Source: Mycobacteriaceae bacterium
Lineage (GTDB): Bacteria > Actinomycetota > Actinomycetes > Mycobacteriales > Mycobacteriaceae
Assembly (NCBI GenBank): GCA_019242135.1
Contig: JAFAWC010000466.1
Coordinates: forward strand, 1-19,753
Reading direction: 5' to 3'
DNA length: 19,753 bases
This document shows positions 13,771-19,753 of the stretch, piece after piece; the first letter of the stretch is position 1; every line of letters starts with the position of its first letter. The notes under the pieces were generated by a model. It did not search any database. It was given only the letters and a program-made list of their open reading frames with translations, and was not told the origin of the DNA. The position numbers were made by a program, and so were the translations under genes.

Positions 13771-13827
13771 GAGCCGTTCCACCTACCCGTATCGCCGAAG
13801 GGCGTCGGGGGAAATGGCAGTGTCGAA

Positions 13828-15180
13828 ATGACAGAGGAAGCGGCGTCCGCACCCTCAATCGCCGGTCTGCAGGCCAGCGGAATCGAGACGGTGATCGGCA
13901 CCGTGGTCAACCCGGCGGGTCTGACACACGCCAAAACCGTGCCGCTGCGGCGATTAACCGCGTTCGCTGACCCCGGCCTGGGCGCGAGCCCGGTGTGGCA
14001 TGTGTTCACCATCGACCAGACCGGCATCGCGCTCACGAAAGACTTCGGTGTGGTCGGCGACGAGCGCATCCGCATCGACCTGACGATGCTGCGAACCGTC
14101 GGCGACGGGCTGGCGTGGGCGCCGGGTTCCTTCTTCGATCAGGACGGCGCGCCCGTGGCTGCCTGCAGTCGCGGCACACTGCGCCGCGTCGAGGAAAGAC
14201 TGCAGGCCGCCGGCATCGAGGCGCTGATCGGCCATGAGATCGAGTTCGTACTGGTCGGCCCCGACGGGGACGGCCTGCCGTCTGCGCTGTGGGCGCAATA
14301 CGGGCTGGCCGGCGTGCTCGAACATGAGGGGTTCGTCCGGGAGGTCACCACCTCAGCGGCGGGAGCCGGCGTCGGCATCGAGCAGTTCCACCCCGAATAC
14401 GGCAAGAATCAGTTCGAGATCTCGCTGGCTCCGCTGGCTCCGGTCGCCGCCGCTGACCAACTGGTGTTGTTGCGGCTGATCATCGGCCGGGTGGCCCGGC
14501 GCTACGGAATGAGAGTCAGTTTGTCTCCCTTGCCGTTCGCCGGAGGCGTCGGATCTGGTGCACATCAACATCTTTCACTGCACAAGAATGGCACGCCGGT
14601 GTTCTCCGGCGGACCGGGCGCCCAAGGGATGACGCGAGACGGCGAATGCGCGATCGGCGGGATTGTGGCTGGGCTGGCCGAAGCGCAGGGCGTGCTCGGC
14701 GGTTCGATCCTCTCCGGCATGCGGATGCAGCCGGGCTTTTGGGCCGGCGCCAGTGTGTGCTGGGGCCGCGAGAACCGCGAGGCTGCGGTCAGATTTTTGA
14801 CCGGCGGCCCGGCCAATCCGCACGGCGCCAACGTGGAAGTCAAGGTCGTCGACCCGTCCGCCAACCCCTATTACGCATCCGCGGCGATTCTCGGGCTCGC
14901 CCTCGACGGGATCGAACACGGCACGACGCTGCCGCCGGAAGTCGGTGTGGACCCGGCCGGCTTGTCCGATGACGAGAGGACCCGTTCGGGCGTGGTGTTG
15001 CTGGCGACCGAGCAGTCAACGATCATCGCCGCGCTCGACGGCTCCAGCCGGCTGCGCCGCATCCTGTCCGACGCGGCAGTCGACGCGATCGTCGCGGTGC
15101 GCCGCTATGAGCACGACACCTACGGGGCTCTCGAGAAGGAGCAGCTGGCCGACAAGTTCCGGATGGCGTGGAGTCTGTGA
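13828..15180 (+). CDS. glnA3: Glutamine synthetase-family gamma-glutamylation enzyme, GlnA3-like
   Basis: A 450-residue protein of the glutamine synthetase superfamily with the full ATP-grasp-like GS barrel. Metal and substrate motifs are GHEIEF (Glu137, Glu139), HPEYGKNQFEI (Glu190, Glu197), GSGAHQHLS (His246, His248), CWGRENREAAVRF (311-323) and VEVKVVDPSANPYYASA (336-351). The usual ERxP/ExR pattern is EVK here, and no adenylylation-site tyrosine (NLYDLP) is seen, so this is not the housekeeping GlnA. M. tuberculosis Rv1878 (GlnA3) has the same length as remembered; Streptomyces GlnA3 ligates glutamate to polyamines. A polyamine or other amine is therefore the likely acceptor. The ATG overlaps the stop of a possible 5-codon leader. 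The stop overlaps the amidohydrolase GTG by 4 bp (GTGA). Confidence 0.92.
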   Translation: MTEEAASAPSIAGLQASGIETVIGTVVNPAGLTHAKTVPLRRLTAFADPGLGASPVWHVFTIDQTGIALTKDFGVVGDERIRIDLTMLRTVGDGLAWAPGSFFDQDGAPVAACSRGTLRRVEERLQAAGIEALIGHEIEFVLVGPDGDGLPSALWAQYGLAGVLEHEGFVREVTTSAAGAGVGIEQFHPEYGKNQFEISLAPLAPVAAADQLVLLRLIIGRVARRYGMRVSLSPLPFAGGVGSGAHQHLSLHKNGTPVFSGGPGAQGMTRDGECAIGGIVAGLAEAQGVLGGSILSGMRMQPGFWAGASVCWGRENREAAVRFLTGGPANPHGANVEVKVVDPSANPYYASAAILGLALDGIEHGTTLPPEVGVDPAGLSDDERTRSGVVLLATEQSTIIAALDGSSRLRRILSDAAVDAIVAVRRYEHDTYGALEKEQLADKFRMAWSL

Positions 15181-16364
15181 CGGCGCTCGCGGAGCATATG
15201 GACCGCCTGCGGCTCGTCGATCACCACGTGCACGGCTGCTGGATTGACGCGCCGGATCGGCGCCGATTCGAGAACGCGCTCAACGAGGCCAACACCGAGC
15301 CGATCGCCGATTTCGACTCTGCGTTCGACACCCAGCTGGGGTTTGCCGTGCGCGCCCATTGCGCGCCGCTGCTCGGCCTGGCCGCGCACGCCGAGCCCGA
15401 CGAATATTGGCGACGCCGAACAGAATTCAGCGAAGTCGAGTTGGCGCGGGTGTTCCTGCCCGCCGCGGGGGTGTCCGATTGGCTGGTGGACACGGGCGTG
15501 GGGGCTGACCCTCCCGTCGCTTCGCTCGCCCCGGCTGACTCTCCCGTCGCTTCGCTCGCCCCGGCCGACGTCGACCGGATGGCCGGATTCGCGGCGGGCC
15601 GGGCTCACGAGGTGATCCGGTTGGAGCAGATCGCCGAACACGCAGCGGCCGACACCGGCGACTACCTCGACGCGTTCGATCACCGCCTGCAGCGGCGGGC
15701 GGGCACGGCGGTGGCCACTAAGTCGATTCTGGCCTATCGGGCGGGGTTCGACGGTGACCTCTCGGAGCCCACGAAGCGGCAGGTTGCCGACGCCGCAGCG
15801 CGGTGGCGGGACGCCGGTGGCCATCGTCTGACGGACCCCGTGCTGCTGCGGTTCGGGCTGCACCGCGCGCTGGCGCTGGGCAAGCCGCTGCAGCTGCACG
15901 TCGGTTTGGGTGATCGCGACTGCGATCTGCACAGGACCAACCCACTGTTGCTGCTGGACTTTCTGCGCGACGCGGCTCACCGGCACCACGACACACCGAT
16001 CATGCTCTTGCACTGCTACCCCTACGAGCGCGAGGCCGGGTACCTGGCGCAGGCATTCAACAACGTCTACGTCGACGGCGGACTGTCGGTCAATCATCTC
16101 GGCGCACGCGCGGGCGGGGTGATCGGCCGGTTGCTCGAGCTGGCGCCCTTCCGCAAGATCCTGTATTCCTCTGACGGATTCGGTCCCGCAGAACTGCATT
16201 TTCTGGGAGCGTGGCTGTGGCGCAACAAGATACGCGCGGTTCTGCAGAATTTCGTGGACGCCGGAGAGTGGAGCGAGGCTGACGCGATCCGCGTCACCGA
16301 GCTGATCGGCCACCGCAACGCCGCACGGGTATACGGTCTCGAGATCGACCAGGGCGGCGGATGA
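15177..16364 (+). CDS. Amidohydrolase (metal-dependent hydrolase), FluG N-domain/Rv1879-like
   Basis: About 395 residues, a TIM-barrel amidohydrolase of the Amidohydro_2 type. It begins with the HxH metal motif (LVDHHVHGCW, residues 13-22). It continues with LQLHVGLGD (about 15890-15913), LLHCYPYEREAGYLAQAF (about 16006-16059) and the late metal-binding Asp in YSSDGFGPAELH (about 16165-16200). In plants and fungi this domain is fused in front of a GlnA-like domain (FluG/nodulin). Here it follows the GlnA3 gene with a GTGA overlap, so joint action on a gamma-glutamyl or amide compound is likely. GTG 15177 is preferred over GTG 15168 because of the 4-bp overlap. An in-frame 30-bp tandem duplication at 15504-15563 adds a repeated ADxPVASLAP segment. 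Confidence 0.88.
   Translation: MTALAEHMDRLRLVDHHVHGCWIDAPDRRRFENALNEANTEPIADFDSAFDTQLGFAVRAHCAPLLGLAAHAEPDEYWRRRTEFSEVELARVFLPAAGVSDWLVDTGVGADPPVASLAPADSPVASLAPADVDRMAGFAAGRAHEVIRLEQIAEHAAADTGDYLDAFDHRLQRRAGTAVATKSILAYRAGFDGDLSEPTKRQVADAAARWRDAGGHRLTDPVLLRFGLHRALALGKPLQLHVGLGDRDCDLHRTNPLLLLDFLRDAAHRHHDTPIMLLHCYPYEREAGYLAQAFNNVYVDGGLSVNHLGARAGGVIGRLLELAPFRKILYSSDGFGPAELHFLGAWLWRNKIRAVLQNFVDAGEWSEADAIRVTELIGHRNAARVYGLEIDQGGG
15504..15563 (+). repeat. Two-copy 30-bp tandem repeat inside the amidohydrolase gene
   Basis: Copies at 15504-15533 and 15534-15563 are identical except for one C/T difference and keep the reading frame. They encode ADPPVASLAP and ADSPVASLAP, and a fragment of a third unit (GCCGAC) follows. 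The inserted peptide lies in a surface-loop-like, proline-rich stretch. Confidence 0.9.
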
Positions 16365-17038
16365 CGATGGCGGTGCCGACGACGACCACGTTGCGGTTCG
16401 CCATGTTGTTGACCGCCGCGAACGGCTTTCTCGACGCGTACACCTACATGGCCCGGGGCGGCGTATTCGCAAACGTTCAGACCGGCAATGTCATCCTGTT
16501 CGCGGTCGACCTGGCGCACGCCCGCTGGGCCACCACCTGGGCACACCTGTGGCCGATCGTGGCTTTTCTTGCCGGCGTGGCGCTGTCGGCACACATCAAA
16601 TCCGGCCGCGTCGAAAAATACCTGCCGCATCCGTTGCGCTGGACCATGGGCATCCAGGCGGTGGCGTTCGCGGCCATCGGCTTCGTGCCGGCCTCGGTGC
16701 CCAACAGTTTCGTGAACATTCCGATCTCATTTCTGGCTGCCATGCAGTTCACCCTGTTCCGCAGCATCGGCAACCTGACATACATCGCCGTGGCCACCAC
16801 CGGCAATCTGATGCGATTCATGGAAGCCGGGTACGCCGTACTCGTCGACAGGGACAGTGGAGCGCGCCTGGCGTTCCGGGTGTACGGCACGTTGATCGCG
16901 ACATTCGCGGGCGGGGCCGTGCTCGGCGCGTTCGCCACCCTGCACTTCGGGATCCATGCGGTCTGGCTGCCCGCGGCGTTCTTGGCAGTAACCCTCGTGT
17001 TGTTCATCATCGATGAGCGCGCGGGTAAGGAACCCTAA
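16361..17038 (+). CDS. DUF1275/YoaK family membrane protein
   Basis: A 225-residue polytopic membrane protein of the YoaK (DUF1275) family. Family signatures are LTAANGFLDAYTYMARGGVFANVQTGNVIL (about residues 17-46) and FRSIGNLTYIAVATTGNLMRF (about 128-148), two repeats each containing a TGN motif, as expected for an internally duplicated six-helix protein. The ATG overlaps the amidohydrolase stop by 4 bp (ATGA), indicating translational coupling. The family has no established transport substrate. Its place in a glnA3-amidohydrolase operon makes uptake or export of the same amine, amide or product a reasonable hypothesis. Length and topology look complete. The HAD gene follows after 20 bp. 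Confidence 0.9.
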   Translation: MTMAVPTTTTLRFAMLLTAANGFLDAYTYMARGGVFANVQTGNVILFAVDLAHARWATTWAHLWPIVAFLAGVALSAHIKSGRVEKYLPHPLRWTMGIQAVAFAAIGFVPASVPNSFVNIPISFLAAMQFTLFRSIGNLTYIAVATTGNLMRFMEAGYAVLVDRDSGARLAFRVYGTLIATFAGGAVLGAFATLHFGIHAVWLPAAFLAVTLVLFIIDERAGKEP

Positions 17039-17058
17039 GAGCGGGTACCCGGCGCGCG

Positions 17059-17748
17059 ATGAGCGCTTCAGCAGCCGGCCGTTCGCCCGCCGTTTTGTTC
17101 GACATCGACGGCACCCTCGTCGATTCCAACTACTTGCACGTCTATGCGTGGACGTGCGCATTCCACGAGGTGGGAATCCCCGTCGACGCGTGGCGCATCC
17201 ACCGAGCGATCGGCATGGACGGCTCCACGCTGGTGAGCACGTTGTCCGGGGACGCCGACGACGACACGCAGCAGCGGTTGAAGGACCTGCATTCGGGCTC
17301 CTACAAAGAACTTGTCCCGCTGCTGCGGGTCCTGCCCGGAGGGCGCGACATACTCGAACGCGTCTCATCGATGGGACTGCAGGTGGTGCTGGCGACCTCT
17401 GCTCCGGAGGACGAATTGTCAATTCTTCGGGGTCTGCTCGACCGCGACGACCTCGTGTCGGCGGTGACCTCGTCGGCCGACGTCGACACCGCCAAGCCCG
17501 ATCCCGACATCATCGGAGTCGCACTCGACCGCGCCGGGGTCGAGGCCGACCAAGCCGTGTTCGTCGGCGACACGGTCTGGGACGCGAAGGCCTGCGTTCG
17601 GGCCGGGGTGTGCTGTGTGGGAGTGCGCAGCGGCGGGGTGTCCGCCGAGGAGCTCAGGGACGGCGGGGCACACGCGGTCTATCGGGACACCCACGACCTC
17701 GTTGAACATCTCGCCGACACGCCGATCGCGGACCTGCTTCGATCATGA
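17059..17748 (+). CDS. HAD-superfamily hydrolase (phosphatase, beta-phosphoglucomutase-like subclass)
   Basis: A 229-residue cytoplasmic HAD hydrolase with all four motifs: I, FDIDGTLVDSN (nucleophile Asp15, acid Asp17); II, ATSAPEDE (Ser in ATSA); III, AKPDPD (Lys); IV, FVGDTVWDA (two Asp for Mg). The helical cap between motifs I and II (about residues 25-90) places it with phosphoglycolate phosphatase and beta-phosphoglucomutase-like members. It should dephosphorylate a small phosphorylated metabolite; the substrate cannot be predicted. It starts 20 bp after the DUF1275 gene and is probably the last gene of the glnA3 cluster. GAGCGGG upstream is a weak ribosome binding site. Confidence 0.9.
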   Translation: MSASAAGRSPAVLFDIDGTLVDSNYLHVYAWTCAFHEVGIPVDAWRIHRAIGMDGSTLVSTLSGDADDDTQQRLKDLHSGSYKELVPLLRVLPGGRDILERVSSMGLQVVLATSAPEDELSILRGLLDRDDLVSAVTSSADVDTAKPDPDIIGVALDRAGVEADQAVFVGDTVWDAKACVRAGVCCVGVRSGGVSAEELRDGGAHAVYRDTHDLVEHLADTPIADLLRS

Positions 17749-17761
17749 CCGTTTCCGGGCC

Positions 17762-17787
17762 TGTTTCAAGCAGGGCCGGCGCGGGCA
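17762..17787 (+). promoter_or_regulatory. Possible SigF-like promoter (degenerate)
   Basis: TGTTT (17762-17766), 16 bp, then GGGCA (17783-17787) differs from GGTTT-N16-GGGTA at two positions. It lies about 50 bp upstream of the small membrane protein gene, like the exact match at 10132-10157. It could equally be chance in GC-rich DNA. Confidence 0.25.
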
Positions 17788-17837
17788 CGCTGTAGCTGAC
17801 CTACCAGTGCGTCAATAACTCACTAGAGGGAGCGGTC

Positions 17838-18257
17838 ATGAATACCGTCGTTTGGATCGTCATCGCCGTGGTGGTCGCCATCTTGCTGATCGCCGTCGTC
17901 GTTCTGGTTGCACGTCGAGCCACGACGAAACGCCGTCGCGTCGAGGCGGAACGCATCCGCAGACACGTTGACGAAGAAACCGTCAAGGTCGAACAGCGAC
18001 AAGCGCTCGCCGAGGAGACAGCGGCCAGGGCCAGGGCAGCCCAAGCCGAGGCGGAGGCCAAAGCGGCAGAGGCGCAACGACTGGGGCGACACGCTGCTTC
18101 GCACCACGACGACATCGCCGCATCCCGAGAAGAACTCGACAAGCAGCGCGAACGCGCCGACCAGTTACATCCGGCGGGAGACCGGCACCGCGATAACGCA
18201 GACGAGGCCCGGCCGGAAGCCGACGCCGCCTCGGAACCGCCGGACGGCACGCGTTAG
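17838..18257 (+). CDS. Single-pass membrane protein with cytoplasmic coiled coil, hypothetical
   Basis: A 139-residue protein with one N-terminal hydrophobic helix (residues about 4-26, VVWIVIAVVVAILLIAVVVLV) followed by a positively charged stop-transfer patch (ARRATTKRRR). The positive-inside rule therefore places the C-terminal part in the cytoplasm. Residues about 33-110 are rich in Ala, Glu, Lys, Arg and Gln with heptad-like spacing (AERIRRHVDEETVKVEQRQALAEETA...), predicting a long coiled coil; the tail is polar and disordered. A strong ribosome binding site (AGAGGGAG) precedes the ATG. No enzyme domain is recognisable. It may be a membrane-anchored scaffold or stress protein, but this is a guess. 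Confidence 0.75.
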   Translation: MNTVVWIVIAVVVAILLIAVVVLVARRATTKRRRVEAERIRRHVDEETVKVEQRQALAEETAARARAAQAEAEAKAAEAQRLGRHAASHHDDIAASREELDKQRERADQLHPAGDRHRDNADEARPEADAASEPPDGTR

Positions 18258-18275
18258 CGATCCCCGTTGGACTTC

Positions 18276-18285
18276 GGTCCGGACC
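18276..18285 (+). terminator. Short palindrome after the coiled-coil protein gene
   Basis: GGTCCGGACC is a perfect 10-bp palindrome 18 bp after the stop. It is too short to be a confident terminator, and the site is listed only for its position between two small genes. Confidence 0.2.
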
Positions 18286-18346
18286 GCTGACCTCGTTTTC
18301 GGCGACGAAGTGATTCACGCCGGCGCATCCGGGGAATGACGGCGGC

Positions 18347-18535
18347 ATGGCCACTTACCGAGTGCTGGACCCCAAGGGCGATGTCGTCGAGACGAAAGAC
18401 ATCGAAAGCGCAGACGACGCGCACGCCTGGTTCGTCGACAAGGCAGCCGACAATTCCGAGCTGGGCTGGCGAATGGAGGTGAAGGTCAACGACGGCTGGC
18501 GGTTCTTCGACGACTCGGAAGGCTCGCCCGACTAA
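18347..18535 (+). CDS. Small conserved-looking hypothetical protein (62 aa)
   Basis: A 62-residue acidic protein (MATYRVLDPKGDVVETKDIE...). It looks like a small folded alpha/beta unit: a first strand TYRVLDPKG, a helix DDAHAWFVDKAAD and a strand pair LGWRMEVKVNDGWRFFDDSEG. It has no membrane segment or known catalytic motif. A plausible Shine-Dalgarno (GGGGAATGAC) lies about 10 nt upstream. Coding character (strong third-position GC, regular hydrophobic pattern) supports a real gene. It resembles short mycobacterial proteins annotated only as hypothetical. It follows the coiled-coil protein gene by 89 bp on the same strand. Function unknown. Confidence 0.65.
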   Translation: MATYRVLDPKGDVVETKDIESADDAHAWFVDKAADNSELGWRMEVKVNDGWRFFDDSEGSPD

Positions 18536-18548
18536 GCCGCCGATCCGG

Positions 18549-19044
18549 CTAGGTCACCTCCCAGCCCATGTTCTTGGCGAAGGCAAGAGCAGCGTCGGAC
18601 GCCGTTCCCAGGCTCACGCAGCGTTTGATGTATTCATTGAGCATCACGAGGAAGTTCATCGGGTTGTAGGCGTCTTCCTCGTAGCTCCACAGCCCGTCGC
18701 CGGCGTATTTGAGCACGGTGATGGTGGGCCGTTCGTGGATGCTGCCATCGCCGGGATCGGTTGAGCACTTCGCAGAACACCCAGCCCTTCTCCTCGTCGA
18801 TGGCATGCCACGACGTGGGGAAGTACGGCATTTCGCTGCCGGGGAAGGAGTTCATGGTCGAGACAAGCCAGTCGCGGATCTGCTCTCGGCCGTGGAACCT
18901 TCCCATCGCGTGCTCGATGTAGAGCGCGTCTTCGGTGAACTCGTCGGCGAACCTCGACCAGTCCCAGCTCTGCCCGATCCCGACCACCAGCTGCTCGTGC
19001 CTCGCGAACGCGGATTCGATCTCTTCGCGTGACCATCGACCCAT
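18549..19044 (-). pseudogene. SnoaL/NTF2-like protein, frameshifted
   Basis: The minus strand from the ATG at 19044 reads MGRWSREEIESAFARHEQLV and on through ...WHAIDEEKGWVFCEVLNR, a nuclear-transport-factor-2/SnoaL-like cone domain common in mycobacteria. At about 18756-18762 the frame is lost. The correct continuation, DPGDGSIHERPTITVLKYAG...DGLWSYEEDAYNPMNFLVMLNEYIKRC, is in another frame and runs to the stop at 18549. Family members usually have an extra residue or two between LNR and DPGDGS, so a short deletion (for example 8 nt) explains the break better than one inserted base. Both halves are otherwise intact, which implies a recent mutation or a sequencing error. An intact product would be about 165 aa, with unknown ligand. 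Confidence 0.75.
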
Positions 19045-19124
19045 GCCGACTGTGCTACCACACAATCACCCCGCACCACACATGCCGCTGAGGTGGATGT
19101 GAGGCAAGTGGGTATGCGACGGGT

Positions 19125-19753
19125 ATGAGTACAACGGATCACCGGACACCGGATGTTCAAGAGCAAGCTCATCACTATGCCGAGCAGGCGCGCGACAGGA
19201 TGGACCGTCGGCGCGCGGACCAGGATGGCGGGGTCGGCGGATGGCTGGCCAAACGTGCGGGCGAGTGGGACTTGCGCGGACCCGACGAGCGCACCATGCA
19301 ACGGCAGAAGTACTTCTGGAATTCGCTCGTCGACCATTGGTTCCGCATGGAGATGGACGGCTGGGAGAACCTTCCTGAAGCCCCTGCGCTGCTGATCGGC
19401 ATTCATTCCGGCGCGCCGTTCGTGTGGGATGCCTGGACCGTCGGGGTCCAGTGGTGGCGTCACTTCGGACAGTCGAGAATCCTGCACGGGACCGCGCACG
19501 ACGCGCTGATGGCGATGCCGCTGCTCGGCTCCTACTTCCGCCGGATGGGCGTGCTGCCGGCCGCTCCCGACAGTATCTCCGCGGCGCTGGCGGCGGGTCA
19601 CGACGTGATCCTGTGGCCGGGGGGCGAGCGCGACTCGCTCCGGCACTGGACCCAGCGCGACCAGGCGGTGCTCGCCGGGCGCAAGGGATTCGTGCGGCTC
19701 GCGATTCGCAGCGGCGTTCCGATCGTCCCCGTCGCGACCGTCGGCGGGCCCGA
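19125..19753 (+). CDS. Lysophospholipid acyltransferase family protein (Rv1920-like), 3'-truncated by the window edge
   Basis: The frame is open from the ATG at 19125 to the last base (209 residues seen), so the C-terminus is outside the window. The N-terminal 80 residues are charged (QEQAHHYAEQARDRMDRRRAD...). Next comes the acyltransferase core with LLIGIHSGAPFVWDAW (about residues 90-105, holding the catalytic-type His and downstream Asp), LHGTAHDALMAMPLLGSYFRRMGVLPA (about 123-149), ILWPGGERDSLRHW (about 166-179) and AIRSGVPIVPVATVGG (about 198-208). This order is the LPLAT/diacylglycerol acyltransferase-like pattern. The enzyme should move an acyl chain from acyl-CoA to a lysolipid or diacylglycerol at the membrane. 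No clear ribosome binding site is seen, and a 4-codon ATG-to-TGA reading frame (19114-19128) overlaps the start codon. Confidence 0.88.
   Translation, partial: MSTTDHRTPDVQEQAHHYAEQARDRMDRRRADQDGGVGGWLAKRAGEWDLRGPDERTMQRQKYFWNSLVDHWFRMEMDGWENLPEAPALLIGIHSGAPFVWDAWTVGVQWWRHFGQSRILHGTAHDALMAMPLLGSYFRRMGVLPAAPDSISAALAAGHDVILWPGGERDSLRHWTQRDQAVLAGRKGFVRLAIRSGVPIVPVATVGGP

Noticed and set aside
15120..16472. 450-codon minus-strand open frame opposite the amidohydrolase
   Set aside because: It is a low-complexity Arg/Gln-rich translation antisense to a gene with clear metal-binding motifs and operon overlaps.
1..19753. CRISPR arrays, tRNA/rRNA genes, transposases, phage genes, toxin-antitoxin or defence systems
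   Set aside because: I looked for each on both strands and saw no regular repeats, cloverleaf, DDE motif or related domain.

Overview
The window is high-GC actinobacterial DNA and almost certainly comes from a Mycobacterium (fast-growing, Mycolicibacterium-like). This rests on remembered family knowledge; no search was run. The bacterioferritin (4406-4885), large DHA2 efflux pump (5062-7128), GlnA3-type glutamine synthetase-like enzyme (13828-15180) and amidohydrolase (15177-16364) match, in type and order, the M. tuberculosis block bfrA-Rv1877-glnA3-Rv1879. Here about 6.7 kb of lipid-related and accessory genes separates the pump from glnA3. Other mycobacterial hallmarks are a KstR-type operator, a SigF-type promoter and several genes whose -10 box sits 6-8 nt before the start codon (probable leaderless transcripts).

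Layout. 1-1715 (+): 3' part of an IlvX-like ThDP enzyme, overlapping a DUF1810 gene by 4 bp. 1695-3667 (-): a rhomboid-like membrane protein followed by a GH13 alpha-amylase-family enzyme. 3668-3708 is a 41-bp divergent intergenic region carrying a perfect KstR box. 3709-4885 (+): PaaI-type hotdog thioesterase and BfrA. 5062-7849 (-): a FabR/DesT-like TetR repressor and then a DHA2 pump fused to a C-terminal winged-helix domain. 7920-10130 (+): ferredoxin-reductase-type electron donor and membrane fatty acyl desaturase, divergent from the TetR gene, with two similar operator-like palindromes covering the two start codons. 10208-11906 (+): a small disordered protein behind a SigF-type promoter, an AhpD/CMD-like protein and a crotonase. 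11982-12482 (-): flavin-reductase-like protein, separated from the crotonase by a long hairpin. 12579-13718 (+): GT4 glycosyltransferase. 13828-17748 (+): a tight cluster of glnA3-like gene, amidohydrolase, DUF1275/YoaK membrane protein and HAD phosphatase, the first three overlapping by 4 bp each. 17838-18535 (+): two small hypothetical proteins. 18549-19044 (-): a frameshifted SnoaL/NTF2-like pseudogene. 19125-end (+): the 5' part of a lysophospholipid acyltransferase-like gene.

How the genes work together. The clearest functional unit is TetR / oxidoreductase / desaturase, which has the same divergent layout as Pseudomonas DesT-DesCB. It should adjust unsaturated acyl-CoA supply to membrane lipid state. 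The glnA3-amidohydrolase pair has the two activities that are fused in the eukaryotic FluG/nodulin family and probably handles gamma-glutamylation and hydrolysis of an amine or amide, possibly with the downstream membrane protein. The KstR box ties the thioesterase, and perhaps the rhomboid/GH13 pair, to sterol-catabolism control.

No tRNA, rRNA, CRISPR array, insertion sequence or phage gene was seen. No gap without a gene exceeds 300 bp; the longest is 4886-5061.
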